A stretch of 64,000 nucleotides of DNA from Arthrobacter woluwensis (GCF_030816155.1 NZ_JAUSXR010000001.1:1302001-1366000), one strand, 5' to 3'; positions 53,896 to 62,918 are shown, counted from the first letter of the stretch. A program made the numbers and translations. The notes: a model not told the origin generated them from the sequence alone.

Positions 53896-55969
53896 CATAA
53901 ACCTCCGCCGTGTCCAGCAGCGGGTACTTCCGCCAGTCCTGCGAGCGCGAGCCGGACCGGTACACGCTGTCCCGGCGTTTGGCGACCACCCCTTCGAGGC
54001 CCAGTTCGCCCGCGGCGTCGAGCGCTTGCTCGCCCGAACCGTCGAAGGCGTCCGGCGCGGCGAACGGCGTTTCCAGAGGAGCCTCGATCACCGAGGTGAG
54101 GAGCTCACGGCGCTGCTCATAGCTCAGCGAGCGGCAGTCGCGGCCGTTGAGCTGGAGCACGTCGAACAGGAAGTAGGCGGCCGGTGCGGCCTTGCGAGCG
54201 CGTGCGACTTGGTCCGGCTCGGTCAGCCCGAACCGCTGCTGGAGTTTCGAGAAGCTCGGAACGCCGTCGGCAAGGGCGACGATCTCCCCGTCGAGCACGG
54301 CCTGCTCGGCGTTGAGCAGGCCCGGGAGCCCGTGCAGCTCGGGATAGGAGGCGGTGAGGTCATGACCCGAGCGGCTCACCAGGCGCAGCCTCCCGTCCTC
54401 GACGACGGCGAGCGCCCGGATCCCGTCCCACTTCATCTCGAACGCCCACTCGCCGGAGTCGAGGTGGGGGAGCGAGGCGAGCGGTGCGCTGTCGGCCAGC
54501 ATCGGGGTGAAATCCCCGGGATCGGAGGCGCCGGAGGCGGTGGCATCGGGTGGTGCCGGCTGGTCCTTGCCGTCCAGCTCCATGCGATGGATCATCCAGC
54601 GGGGCTTGCCGCCCGCCTCTCCGGCCCGGAACAGCACGACCCGGCGCGACCCACCGAGCCCGCCGCCGGGGCTGCCGTGCAGCGTGACGATGACCTCGTC
54701 GTCGCGCCATTTCTCCAGGTCGTAGTGGCCGCTGTCCCAGATCTCGACGGTGCCCGCCCCGTACTCGCCGCGGGGGATCGTGCCCTCGAAGGTCCGGTAG
54801 GACAGGGGGTGATCCTCGGTGGGGACGGCGAGGTGGTTGACGGCGCCGTCGTCGGGCACGCCTTTCGGCAGGGCCCAGCTCACGAGCACCCCATCGTGCT
54901 CCAGGCGGAAGTCGTAGTGGAGGCGGCGTGCCTGGTGGCGCTGGATCACGAAGCGCCGTTGGTCGCCCTCCGCATCGTCATCGCTGTCCCCCGGGGCCGG
55001 GACCGGTTCCGGGGTCCGGCCGGCGTCGCGCTTGGCTCGGTACTCGGTCAATTGGTCGGGCGCCGCACCCGCTCCCTTGCCCGCGCCCGCACGGAGCAAG
55101 GCCGCCAGCGGATCACCGCGCTTCTCCACGCGCTGCAGGACCTCATGGAATTCCAGATGGCGCAGATGGGGGGAGGCGAGCTCGCGCCAGGTGCGGGGCG
55201 CCGCCACCATGGGCCGGGCCCGCCCGCGCAGCGAGTACGGGGCCACCGTGGTCTTCGCCGCATTGTTCTGGCTCCAGTCGATGAAGACCTTTCCAGGGCG
55301 GAGCGCACGTTTCATGGAACTGGTGATCGTCTCGGGATGGTCCGTCTCCAGGGAACGCGCCAGTTCGTGGGCGACGGCGGACGCATCGTCGGAACTCAAC
55401 TCGCCGCTGAGCGCGGCATAGAGATGGATGCCGGAACTGCCGCTCGTCACGGGGATGGATTCGAGCCCCATGTCGCGGAGCAGGTCGCGGACCAGGAACG
55501 CCACCTGGGCGACCTGGGTCAGCTCGACGCCGTCCCCAGGATCGAGGTCGAACACGAGGCGATCCGGGGTCCCCGGCTTTCCCTCGGCGGTGAAACGCCA
55601 TTGGGGCACGTGGATCTCCAGCGAGGCCAGCTGGGCGAGCCACACGAGCGTCGCCGCGTCATCCACGAGCGGGTACGTGTTGACGTGGTCCTTGTGCTGG
55701 ATCTCGCCGGTGTGCACCCAGTCCGGGTAGGAATCGCCGAGATCCTTCTGGAAGAACGCCCCGCTCCCGTCCGGACCCACGCCATCGGGCCATCGCTTCC
55801 GCGTGGCCGGACGCTCCCGGCAGTGGGGGATCATCGTCTTCGCGATCGCGGAGTAGTACGCGATCACCTCTTCTTTGGTGGTGCCGGTCTCGGGGTAGAG
55901 CACCTTGTCCAGCTTCGTCACCCGGATACGGTGCCCGTCGAGCCGCACCTCGCCGTCGCGCTGTGCCAT
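53582..55969 (-). CDS. ligD: Multifunctional non-homologous end-joining DNA ligase LigD
   Basis: Joins DNA double-strand breaks with Ku. The 795 residues are in the order polymerase, phosphoesterase, ligase, as in mycobacterial LigD. The polymerase domain (1-290) has FDLDPGDG with the metal-binding Asp pair. The phosphoesterase (about 340-470) has HYDFRLEHDG. The ATP-dependent ligase (about 520-795) has nucleotidyl Lys motif EMKWDGIR and LDGEIVAL. I chose ATG 55969; the longer frame to 56659 is antisense to ku. It is divergent from ku, with 69 bp between. Confidence 0.96.
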   Translation of the reverse strand: MAQRDGEVRLDGHRIRVTKLDKVLYPETGTTKEEVIAYYSAIAKTMIPHCRERPATRKRWPDGVGPDGSGAFFQKDLGDSYPDWVHTGEIQHKDHVNTYPLVDDAATLVWLAQLASLEIHVPQWRFTAEGKPGTPDRLVFDLDPGDGVELTQVAQVAFLVRDLLRDMGLESIPVTSGSSGIHLYAALSGELSSDDASAVAHELARSLETDHPETITSSMKRALRPGKVFIDWSQNNAAKTTVAPYSLRGRARPMVAAPRTWRELASPHLRHLEFHEVLQRVEKRGDPLAALLRAGAGKGAGAAPDQLTEYRAKRDAGRTPEPVPAPGDSDDDAEGDQRRFVIQRHQARRLHYDFRLEHDGVLVSWALPKGVPDDGAVNHLAVPTEDHPLSYRTFEGTIPRGEYGAGTVEIWDSGHYDLEKWRDDEVIVTLHGSPGGGLGGSRRVVLFRAGEAGGKPRWMIHRMELDGKDQPAPPDATASGASDPGDFTPMLADSAPLASLPHLDSGEWAFEMKWDGIRALAVVEDGRLRLVSRSGHDLTASYPELHGLPGLLNAEQAVLDGEIVALADGVPSFSKLQQRFGLTEPDQVARARKAAPAAYFLFDVLQLNGRDCRSLSYEQRRELLTSVIEAPLETPFAAPDAFDGSGEQALDAAGELGLEGVVAKRRDSVYRSGSRSQDWRKYPLLDTAEVYVMGWRESDVEPRGFASLLLAERRDGALQYAGRVGTGFSARQRREIRERLEEQERADPAVEVPVEIRRGAHWVDPDALAEVESRGRTGDGILRQPVWRGWRPDKG

Positions 55970-56038
55970 GACTACATCATGGTCCGGTCCCCACGCAAGA
56001 GGTAGACCGTTGACGTGCGCGGGGTCTCTACTGTAAGG

Positions 56039-57025
56039 ATGAGAGCGATCTGGAGCGGAGCCATCACCTTCGGCCTCGTGAACGTCCCGGTCAAGCTGTA
56101 CAGCGCGACGGAGGACCACGACGTCGATCTTCACCAGGTGCACGACGCCGACGGCGGACGCATCCGCTATCAGCGCCGCTGCGAGGTGTGCGGCAAGGTG
56201 GTCGAGTACGAGGACATCGACAGGGCCTATGCGGACGACGAGCAGACGATCGTCCTGACGAAGAAGGACCTGGAGTCCATCCCTCAGGAGCACGATCGCG
56301 ACATCACCGTGGTGGAGTTCGTCCCCAGTGATCAGCTCGACCCCTTGCTCTTTGATCGCAGTTATTACCTGGAGCCGGCGGGAAAGAACGCCAAGGCCTA
56401 TGTGCTGCTGCGGCGCACCCTGGAGAAGACGGACCGGACCGCAGTGGTGCATTTCGCCCTGCGCCAGAAGACCCGGCTGGCCGCTCTCCGGGTCAGGGGC
56501 GACGCGCTGCTCCTCCAGACTCTGCTGTGGCCGGACGAGATCCGTGAACCCGATTTCCCGGCACTGGACGAGAAGACCCGCATCAGCGCCAAGGAGATGC
56601 AGCTCTCCGCAGCGCTGGTCGAGAGCTTCTCCGAGGATTTCGACCCCTCCGCCTTCCACGACGACTATCAGGAGCAGCTGCGGACCCTAATCGAGGCGAA
56701 ACGGCGTGCCGGGGACTCTCTGGACACGGAGGAGACCTTCGGGCGGGAGGAATCCAGCGGGGGCCAGGTCATCGACCTCATGGAAGCGCTCAAGCAGAGC
56801 GTCGAGCGCTCGCGGGCGCGGAAGAAGGGCGGGGCCGGCAAGGGGGAGACTGCGAACGGGAAGACCGCGAGGGGAGCAGCGGACAAGCCGTCCTCCGGGA
56901 AGGCCGGCACAGCGAAGACCGGCACGACGAAGAAGACCACCGGTACCCGCAAGAAGGCCACCGCCAAGAAAGCAGCTCCCCAGAAGGCGACTTCCCAGAA
57001 AACCCCGGCCCGCAAGGGGGCCTGA
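56039..57025 (+). CDS. ku: Non-homologous end joining protein Ku
   Basis: Homodimeric ring protein that binds DNA ends and recruits LigD. The product has 328 residues. The Ku core (1-255) begins with AIWSGAITFGLVNVPV. The Lys/Ala/Thr-rich tail at 258-328 resembles histone H1-like extensions seen in some actinobacterial Ku proteins and may bind DNA. ATG 56039 is close behind TACTGT (56028-56033), so the leader is very short. It is divergent from ligD and probably cotranscribed with the pncC gene. Confidence 0.95.
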   Translation: MRAIWSGAITFGLVNVPVKLYSATEDHDVDLHQVHDADGGRIRYQRRCEVCGKVVEYEDIDRAYADDEQTIVLTKKDLESIPQEHDRDITVVEFVPSDQLDPLLFDRSYYLEPAGKNAKAYVLLRRTLEKTDRTAVVHFALRQKTRLAALRVRGDALLLQTLLWPDEIREPDFPALDEKTRISAKEMQLSAALVESFSEDFDPSAFHDDYQEQLRTLIEAKRRAGDSLDTEETFGREESSGGQVIDLMEALKQSVERSRARKKGGAGKGETANGKTARGAADKPSSGKAGTAKTGTTKKTTGTRKKATAKKAAPQKATSQKTPARKGA

Positions 57026-57047
57026 CCCGTCAGGAAGGAGCACACCT

Positions 57048-57536
57048 ATGGCGGAATCCGTGGTGAGTGAGCCGGCCGACCGCCTGGTCCAGGAACTCGC
57101 CCGGCTGGCACAGGCCCGGGGCCTCACGGTGGCGACCGCGGAGTCGCTCACCGGGGGACAGCTCGCCGTCGCGATCTCGGCCTGCGAGGATTCCAGCGAA
57201 TGGTACCGCGGTGGGATCGTCGCGTATCAGCCCGCCACCAAGCACGGACTGCTCGCCGCCCCACCGGGCCCGGTGGTGACCGCTCCGACGGCGGCAGCCA
57301 TGGCCCGCTCGGCCGTGCGCCTGCTGGACGCCGACTATGCCGTCGCTCTGACCGGCGTCGGCGGCCCAGGTCCGGAAGAAGGGCAGCCCGCCGGAACGGT
57401 GTACCTGGCGACGTGCGCGGCAGGGGAGGAGCCGGACGTCGTCCACCGGAGGTTCGAGGGGAACCCGATGGAGATTCTGGAATGCTCGGTGCTGGCGGCC
57501 CTGCGGGAACTCCTGGACCGGATCACCCGGGGATGA
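57048..57536 (+). CDS. pncC: CinA C-terminal domain protein, nicotinamide-nucleotide amidohydrolase
   Basis: A 162-residue stand-alone CinA C-terminal domain. The motifs TAESLTGGQLAVAIS near residue 27, WYRGGIVAYQ and ALTGVGGPGPEEGQPAGTVYLA match PncC, which deamidates nicotinamide mononucleotide to nicotinate mononucleotide. ATG 57048 follows CAGGAAGGAG. It starts 22 bp after ku. NMN is released by NAD-dependent DNA ligase, so a link to DNA repair is conceivable. Confidence 0.92.
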   Translation: MAESVVSEPADRLVQELARLAQARGLTVATAESLTGGQLAVAISACEDSSEWYRGGIVAYQPATKHGLLAAPPGPVVTAPTAAAMARSAVRLLDADYAVALTGVGGPGPEEGQPAGTVYLATCAAGEEPDVVHRRFEGNPMEILECSVLAALRELLDRITRG

Positions 57537-57563
57537 GTGCCCGGACACGATACCGTCGGAACC

Positions 57564-58349
57564 ATGACCGAATTCTGGCGCAGCACTGAGCTGCCGCACC
57601 TGGAATCGCGGCGCTCGTGCCAGGCGGTGTCCTGCTACCGGCCGCACACCCATGACCGGTTCTCCATCGGCCTGATCGACGCGGGGCAGGCCCTGTTCGC
57701 CGGTGCGGGCGGCACCCGCTGCGAGCTGGAGCCGGGGGACGTGCTGCTGATTCCCGCGCACACCGTGCACTCCTGCAACCGGCAGACCGGCTTGTGGACC
57801 TATCAGATGATCCACGCCGACCAGGACTGGATCACCAGCCTCCTGCCGAACGGCGCCACGCGACTGCTCGACGGCGTCGCGGTGTTCCGGGAGCCCGGCC
57901 TGCACAGGGCCTTCACTCGCATCAATGACGGACTGTTCCGTGGAGAGGACCCGGCCAGGGTGGAGACTTTGCTGGCGGAAGCGCTCGCCGGCTGCGTGGA
58001 GTTCACCCCTTTTTACAGCGGCGCAGCCAGCCCGGAGTCCGGCACGGATTCCCCACTGACGCCCGTCCTGGATCGCCTCCGGAGCAGTGAGGCCACCCCC
58101 AGCCTCGACGAACTCGGCGGGCTGCTGGGCCTGGACAAGTACCAGCTCATCCGCGCCGTGAAGGACGCCACCGGACTCCCACCCATCGCCTGGCGTCAGA
58201 ACGACCGGGTCATCGCGGCGCGCGCCCTGCTGCGTGAGGGCCTGTCGCCGGCCGAGACCGCGTACGCGCTCGGTTTCACTGACCAGAGCCACTTCCACAG
58301 GGTGTTCAGGTCGCACGTCGCAGCGACGCCCGGCACCTACCGGGCGTGA
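57564..58349 (+). CDS. AraC family transcriptional regulator with cupin-like N-terminus
   Basis: A 261-residue regulator. The N-terminal AraC-binding cupin has PHTHDRFSIGLIDAGQ and GDVLLIPAHTVHSCN. The C-terminal double HTH at about 170-258 ends with GFTDQSHFHRVFRSHVAATPG. TACCGT at 57551-57556 lies seven bases before ATG 57564 (leaderless type). It stands directly before the proline dehydrogenase gene, which may be a target. Confidence 0.9.
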   Translation: MTEFWRSTELPHLESRRSCQAVSCYRPHTHDRFSIGLIDAGQALFAGAGGTRCELEPGDVLLIPAHTVHSCNRQTGLWTYQMIHADQDWITSLLPNGATRLLDGVAVFREPGLHRAFTRINDGLFRGEDPARVETLLAEALAGCVEFTPFYSGAASPESGTDSPLTPVLDRLRSSEATPSLDELGGLLGLDKYQLIRAVKDATGLPPIAWRQNDRVIAARALLREGLSPAETAYALGFTDQSHFHRVFRSHVAATPGTYRA

Positions 58350-58397
58350 CGCAACTTCGTACAAGACGGCGGAACGCGCACCCAGCAGACTGTCCGC

Positions 58398-59366
58398 ATG
58401 GAACTCACTGCCCCGACGCTTCAGGCCGCCTCCGACACGCTCCGCCGCTGGGCCCTCGATGAGGACCTGAAAGCCAGAACCATGGCCAACCCCGCGCTCG
58501 CAGCCGCCGCCGGACGTGTCGCCGCACGCTACACCGCAGGGCCCGACGTCGACGGCGCGCTGACGGTCCTTGAGGCGGCGTCACGCCGTGGGCACCGGCT
58601 CAGCGTCGAATGCGTGGGTGAATCCGTGCGGGACGCTGTGGTCGCCTTACAGGAGACCGAGGCGTTCGTGGACCTGGCGCGGCGCCTCGGACAGGCCGGC
58701 TCCCTCCCGGCCCCTCCGACCGTTTCGTTCGACCTCTCCCACCTGGGATCGCTGGTCTCTCCGGAACTGGGCCTCGCGAACGCGTCGCGGGTCGCTCAGG
58801 CAGCGCGTGACGCCGGCACCTCCGTGATGATCTCAGCCGAGGGCTCTGACCGGACCGACCTCGTGCTCGATCTCTGGGAGCGGCTCTCCTCGGACTTCCC
58901 GGAGACCGGGATCACCGTCCAGGCCCGGCTGCACCGCACGCCGGAGGACCTGGAGCGCGTGCTGCGCCGGTCCGGGCCGGTCCGTCTCGTGAAGGGCGCC
59001 TTCTTCGAACCCTCTTCCGTGGCGTATCCCCGGGACTCGGAGCCCTTGGTCGCCGCCTACCACCGGCTCGCGGACCGTCTGCTCACGAGCGGGCACCGGG
59101 TCAACCTGGCAACCCATGACGCCACGTTGATCGATGAGCTGCATTCCCGCCACGGCGACACGCTCCGGGAGAGCCACGTCGAGTTCGAGATGCTCCAAGG
59201 CCTCGGGACGGAACTGCTCGATGCACTGCATGCCGAGGGTTTCGCCACCCGGGAGTACATCATCTACGGGCCCGAATGGTGGCTCTACGTGCTCAACCGG
59301 ATCGCCGAGCACCCGGAACGGGTCCTCCTCGCGCTGGCCGATCTGGGGTACCCGGCGTTGGGGTGA
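58398..59366 (+). CDS. putB: Proline dehydrogenase family protein
   Basis: FAD-dependent enzyme oxidising proline to pyrroline-5-carboxylate. The product has 322 residues, the size of single-domain ProDH. It has the beta-alpha barrel motifs VRLVKGAF (FAD-contacting Lys), LATHD, EFEMLQGLG and the C-terminal Tyr/Arg segment YVLNRIAEHP. The substrate-binding double Arg is less obvious than in PutA, so activity on another amino acid is possible. No P5C dehydrogenase is nearby. A 144-bp region without a recognisable RNA gene follows. Confidence 0.85.
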   Translation: MELTAPTLQAASDTLRRWALDEDLKARTMANPALAAAAGRVAARYTAGPDVDGALTVLEAASRRGHRLSVECVGESVRDAVVALQETEAFVDLARRLGQAGSLPAPPTVSFDLSHLGSLVSPELGLANASRVAQAARDAGTSVMISAEGSDRTDLVLDLWERLSSDFPETGITVQARLHRTPEDLERVLRRSGPVRLVKGAFFEPSSVAYPRDSEPLVAAYHRLADRLLTSGHRVNLATHDATLIDELHSRHGDTLRESHVEFEMLQGLGTELLDALHAEGFATREYIIYGPEWWLYVLNRIAEHPERVLLALADLGYPALG

Positions 59367-59510
59367 CCCGCGGCACATTACCGTCATCTAACGCGGTTCC
59401 TCGGGTCCGACGAGCGCGGCTGGCACTATCATGGAAGCTTCCCCGGACGACCCGCGTGAGCTCACGCGTGCCCGGATCCGGGGTCAGTAGCTGAACGACA
59501 ACGGAGGACC

Positions 59511-59999
59511 ATGAGCCGGAACCGGAAGAAGCCGCGTCAGGATAAGAAGCAGGCGGCAGCCCTTAAGCAGAGCGAAGCCCTGTACAAGAACGCCGACCGC
59601 GCCGTCGACACCCAGGCCCTGGCCTTCGTGCGCTGGTACGAGGAGACGGACGGGAACACCGGTGCCGAGGCGCTGCAGGTGCTTCAGTCGGTCAAGCAGT
59701 TCCTGTGGCTGTACGGCGCCAGCGGCGCCCCGGTGTCCGCCACCGCGTTCGACGCCGACGTCTTCCTGCAGGCCATGGCACAGCTGGAGGCGATGAGCGA
59801 AGCGGGGGAGAGCCGTGTCTTCCAGGTCATGACGGACGACCTCCAGGTGTACCTCGGATACCTCGACGCCACCGGTTCCTGGACCGGCACCGCCGAGGAC
59901 CTCGAGGTGCTGCTCGAGAACTTCGTGCTCACGCAGGACGAGGAGGCACCGGAGGAAGCGGCCGCGCCGGTTGAGACCGGGCAGCGCCGATGCTTCTGA
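59511..59999 (+). CDS. Uncharacterised TGSWTG-family protein, N-terminal part of a possibly split gene
   Basis: A 162-residue protein with a basic start (MSRNRKKPRQDKKQ) and an acidic helical body. It shares RAVD, AFVRW, VSATAF, DVFLQA, YLGYL and TGSWTG with the 51600-52001 product and is its paralogue. ATG 59511 follows CGGAGGACC. It ends in an Ala/Glu-rich stretch and overlaps the next ORF by 29 bp. A +1 shift inside the overlap would join the two into one protein of about 310 residues. Confidence 0.7.
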   Translation: MSRNRKKPRQDKKQAAALKQSEALYKNADRAVDTQALAFVRWYEETDGNTGAEALQVLQSVKQFLWLYGASGAPVSATAFDADVFLQAMAQLEAMSEAGESRVFQVMTDDLQVYLGYLDATGSWTGTAEDLEVLLENFVLTQDEEAPEEAAAPVETGQRRCF

Positions 60000-60444
60000 C
60001 GCCGCCGGCGCTTCCGACGCCGGCGGCGCTTCCGAGGGTGCCATCCGCCACGCCGTCGCCCTCCTGGAGTGGCTCGGCGACGGCAAGGAGCTGACGGCCA
60101 CCGGGTCTCTGCGCCTGGCCGACATCGCGGGCGCCGCTGCGGCCGTCGGCGTGCACGCGGTCGGTTCGCAGAAGCGGCTCTCCGAGGACGAGGTGGCGGC
60201 GCTGGCCGACGCCGACGGCCGGCTCCCGCAGGTCGTCCGGTCCATGGCCGAGCTGGAGCACCTGAACAACCTCTGGCTGAGTCTTCGCGAACTCGGATAC
60301 CTCGAGGTCACGGGCAAGAAGGCCACCGTGAGCGACGCCGGCCGCGCCCTGCAGAACGGCGGAGCCGCGGAGCGCGAGGCCCTGCTGCGGGAACTCGCCG
60401 CCGGCGCTGAGCTCGCCGACGCTGAACTTTCTGCCGCAGGCTGA
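59971..60444 (+). CDS. Uncharacterised protein, C-terminal part of a possibly split gene
   Basis: A 157-residue ORF. After an ASDA/AGGAS repeat it has VALLEWLGDGKELTATGSLR and a second helical block SMAELEHLNNLWLSLRELGYL. The segment WxGxGKxxTATGxLRLxD occurs in actinobacterial hypothetical and ORF-3-like proteins as an internal domain. The only start is TTG 59971, with a poorly placed ribosome site, which supports the idea that it is the C-terminal half of the 59511 gene. Confidence 0.6.
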   Translation: MRPGSADASDAAGASDAGGASEGAIRHAVALLEWLGDGKELTATGSLRLADIAGAAAAVGVHAVGSQKRLSEDEVAALADADGRLPQVVRSMAELEHLNNLWLSLRELGYLEVTGKKATVSDAGRALQNGGAAEREALLRELAAGAELADAELSAAG

Positions 60445-60461
60445 CCCCTGAGGCCGGCCCA

Positions 60462-61511
60462 GTGAGCGCGGGTTTCGCCGTGGTCGATGTCGAGACCACC
60501 GGTCTGGTCGCAGGACGGGACCGGGTGGCGGAGATCGGCATCGTCCACGTCGACTCCGACGGCACCGTCCGTGACCGTTGGGAGACCCTCGTCAACCCTC
60601 AGCGGGACCTTGGTCCGCAGCGCATCCATGGCATCCGCGCGGAACAGGTGCGCGACGCCCCGCTCTTCCCCGACGTCCTGCCGGAGGTCGCGCGCCGGCT
60701 GGAAGGGCGGGCTTTCGTCGCCCACAACGCACGCTTCGACCACCGTTTCCTCGCGGCGGAGTTCCTCCGGGCGGGGGAACAGTTCCCGGTCGGCGCGGAC
60801 GATGTCGTGTGCACCATGAGACTGGCCCGGACCTTCCTGCCGGGTGTGGGCCGGTCGCTCCAGGACTGCTGCAACGCCTTCGGTCTCCCACTGGAGGATG
60901 CGCACACGGCAGGCGCCGACGCCGAGGCGACTGCGCACGTCCTGAGCGCCTATCTCAGCATGGCGCCGGAGCATCCGGTCTGGGCAGCGGCGCTCGAACG
61001 GTCAGCGGCGCTCGAACGGTCAGCGGCGCTCGCCTGGTCCGTGCCGTCCCGGGCAGGCCATCCCGGTCTGACCCGCGGACGCAGTGACCACCTGGCCCGC
61101 CTCCGCCGCCGGCTCGCGGCCGCCTGGACCGACGGCATGCTCTCCCCGGAGAGCGTGGCCGGGCTGTATGCGGAGGCCGACCGCCTCGGTGTCGCCGAGG
61201 AACAGGTGGACTCTCTCCTGAGAGAACCCGCGCCCGCGCCGTCCGGCGGCTGGTCTCCGCCGGGTGCTCCGGTGGCGCTGGAACCGGGCCGGAGGCTCGT
61301 CCTGACCGGTCAGATGCGCCGGCCGCGCCACGAGATCACCGAACGATTGCAGGCGGCCGGGTATCCGGTGCACCCGGCCGTCACCCGAGCGGTCGCCCTG
61401 GTGATCGCCGCGGACCCGGACACTCAGTCGACCAAAGCCCGGAGAGCCCGGGCCTACGGCATCCCGGTGGTCGGCGAGGACTTCCTGCGCACGCTGCTCG
61501 GAGAGCACTGA
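60462..61511 (+). CDS. DnaQ-like 3'-5' exonuclease with C-terminal BRCT-like domain
   Basis: A 349-residue protein. The DEDDh exonuclease domain (1-170) has Exo I DVETTG, Exo II NARFDHRFL and Exo III HTAGADAEAT, with the catalytic His replaced in the usual way by the HxAxxD pattern. The C-terminal 80 residues (LVLTGQM...GIPVVGEDFLRTLL) resemble a BRCT domain. This layout fits an epsilon-like or DinG-less exonuclease used in repair. It contains an 18-bp tandem repeat in the linker. The start is GTG 60462. Confidence 0.88.
   Translation: MSAGFAVVDVETTGLVAGRDRVAEIGIVHVDSDGTVRDRWETLVNPQRDLGPQRIHGIRAEQVRDAPLFPDVLPEVARRLEGRAFVAHNARFDHRFLAAEFLRAGEQFPVGADDVVCTMRLARTFLPGVGRSLQDCCNAFGLPLEDAHTAGADAEATAHVLSAYLSMAPEHPVWAAALERSAALERSAALAWSVPSRAGHPGLTRGRSDHLARLRRRLAAAWTDGMLSPESVAGLYAEADRLGVAEEQVDSLLREPAPAPSGGWSPPGAPVALEPGRRLVLTGQMRRPRHEITERLQAAGYPVHPAVTRAVALVIAADPDTQSTKARRARAYGIPVVGEDFLRTLLGEH
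60985..61032 (+). repeat. 18-bp tandem repeat in the exonuclease gene
   Basis: Unit cagcggcgctcgaacggt at 60985-61002 and 61003-61020, with a partial third copy at 61021-61032. It encodes AALERS repeated in the linker between the exonuclease and BRCT-like domains and keeps the frame. Confidence 0.85.
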
Positions 61512-61605
61512 CCTGCTTCCGGTTCCTGCGATTACCCTGTGAATGCTCGAATCAGAGCAGCCGGCTCCGCGGAAAGACGCCGGCGGGCCGGTAATCTCTG
61601 GCAGT

Positions 61606-62898
61606 ATGTCGAGCTTTGCCCGCCGCGCCTCAGCACCCACGCTCGCCGCGGCACTCACCCTGACGCTGCTCTGCGGCGTCCTGCTGCCCGGAGCGGCCGC
61701 CGACGACGACGCCCCGCCGAGCGGGTACCCCTCGTGGAGCGACGTCCAGAAAGCGAAGCAGAGTGAAGGGGCGAAGGCCGCCGAGATCACCACGATCAAA
61801 GGTCTCCTCGGGCACTTGGAGACCGAAGCGGAAAAGCGGGGCAACGCCGCCGTCGTCGCATCCGGAGAGTATGCCGTGGCAGACGCTGCTCTCAATGTTG
61901 CGAAAGCGAAAGTGGACGGGCTGTCGGCGCAGCTTCGCCAGGCGACCGCGGAAGCCGCGCGGTACCGGAAGGAGTACGGCTCCCTGGCCGTGCAGGCCTA
62001 TAAGAGCGGCAGCCTGGACCTGCCGGGAATCCCGGATCTCCAGTCCATCCAGCCGGACCGTCTGCAAGGACTCAGCGTCCTGGAAGTCGTGACGGGCCGG
62101 GCGTCTGCTTTGCTGGCGAAGTCGTCCGCCGCGGAGAACACCGTGCGGTCTCTCACCGACCAGGAGCAGCGCGCTGAGGCTGAGCGGCAGCGTCTGGCAG
62201 ACGACGCGCGGCAGAAGCTCGGCGCCGCCCAGGCCGCGAAGACCGCCATGGACACGCAGCTCGCCCAGCAGAAGCAGCACGGCCAGGAACTCACGGCGCA
62301 GCTCGCCTCGCTGAAGGGGACCACGGCGTCCGTCGAAGCCCGCTACCAGCAGGGCCAGGAGGCCCTTGCCGCCTACGAAGCGGCTCAGGCCGCCAAGCGC
62401 GCCGCCGCCGAGCAGCGTGCCCGGGAACAGGCCGCGGCGGCTGCAGCGGCTGCGGAACAGGAACACGAGCGGGAGCTGGCCGCAGCCAACGCGACGCAGG
62501 CAGGTTCTGCAAGCGGTCCGGCGCCCAGCACGCCTGACCCGGCGCCTCAGCCGCCCGTCGTCGTGCCGCCGGACACCGGGGGAGCCGTCAACGACCCTGC
62601 CGGGGCTCAGTCCTATGCGGCCGGCCGGTTGGGATCCTACGGCTGGGGCCAGGACCAGTTCCAGTGTCTGCAACTGCTGTGGACGCAGGAGTCGAGCTGG
62701 CTCACGACGGCGACGAACGCCTCCTCGGGCGCTTACGGCATCGCGCAGGCACTCCCCGCAGGCAAGTATGCCAGCGCCGGCAGCGACTGGCTCACGAACT
62801 ATCGCACGCAGATCGAATGGGGCCTCGGTTACATCCGGGACCGCTACGGCTCACCGTGCGGCGCCTGGGCGCACGAAGTCTCCAACAACTGGTACTGA
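61606..62898 (+). CDS. Secreted coiled-coil protein with lytic transglycosylase-like C-terminus
   Basis: A 430-residue exported protein. The signal peptide is at 1-31 (hydrophobic TLAAALTLTLLCGVLLPGAA). Long coiled-coil segments at about 45-300 resemble peptidoglycan hydrolase regulators. A Pro-rich linker is followed by a C-terminal SLT-like domain (355-430) with QESSW, AYGIAQALP and GLGYIRDRYG. It probably cleaves or binds peptidoglycan. I chose ATG 61606 because TAATCT at 61592-61597 lies eight bases before it; an upstream start at 61543 would extend past the signal peptide. Confidence 0.85.
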   Translation: MSSFARRASAPTLAAALTLTLLCGVLLPGAAADDDAPPSGYPSWSDVQKAKQSEGAKAAEITTIKGLLGHLETEAEKRGNAAVVASGEYAVADAALNVAKAKVDGLSAQLRQATAEAARYRKEYGSLAVQAYKSGSLDLPGIPDLQSIQPDRLQGLSVLEVVTGRASALLAKSSAAENTVRSLTDQEQRAEAERQRLADDARQKLGAAQAAKTAMDTQLAQQKQHGQELTAQLASLKGTTASVEARYQQGQEALAAYEAAQAAKRAAAEQRAREQAAAAAAAAEQEHERELAAANATQAGSASGPAPSTPDPAPQPPVVVPPDTGGAVNDPAGAQSYAAGRLGSYGWGQDQFQCLQLLWTQESSWLTTATNASSGAYGIAQALPAGKYASAGSDWLTNYRTQIEWGLGYIRDRYGSPCGAWAHEVSNNWY

Positions 62899-62918
62899 CC
62901 CGGTTTCCCTACCCTGCC

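Noticed and set aside
53582..56659. Longer LigD starting at 56659
   Set aside because: The extension of about 230 residues is antisense to ku; the polymerase domain starts right after ATG 55969.
59367..59510. tRNA or small RNA between the proline dehydrogenase and 59511
   Set aside because: No cloverleaf, no anticodon arm or T-loop consensus. Only short inverted repeats and a possible TATCAT -10 are visible.
60985..61032. CRISPR-like repeat
   Set aside because: Direct 18-bp tandem copies without spacers, inside a coding frame.
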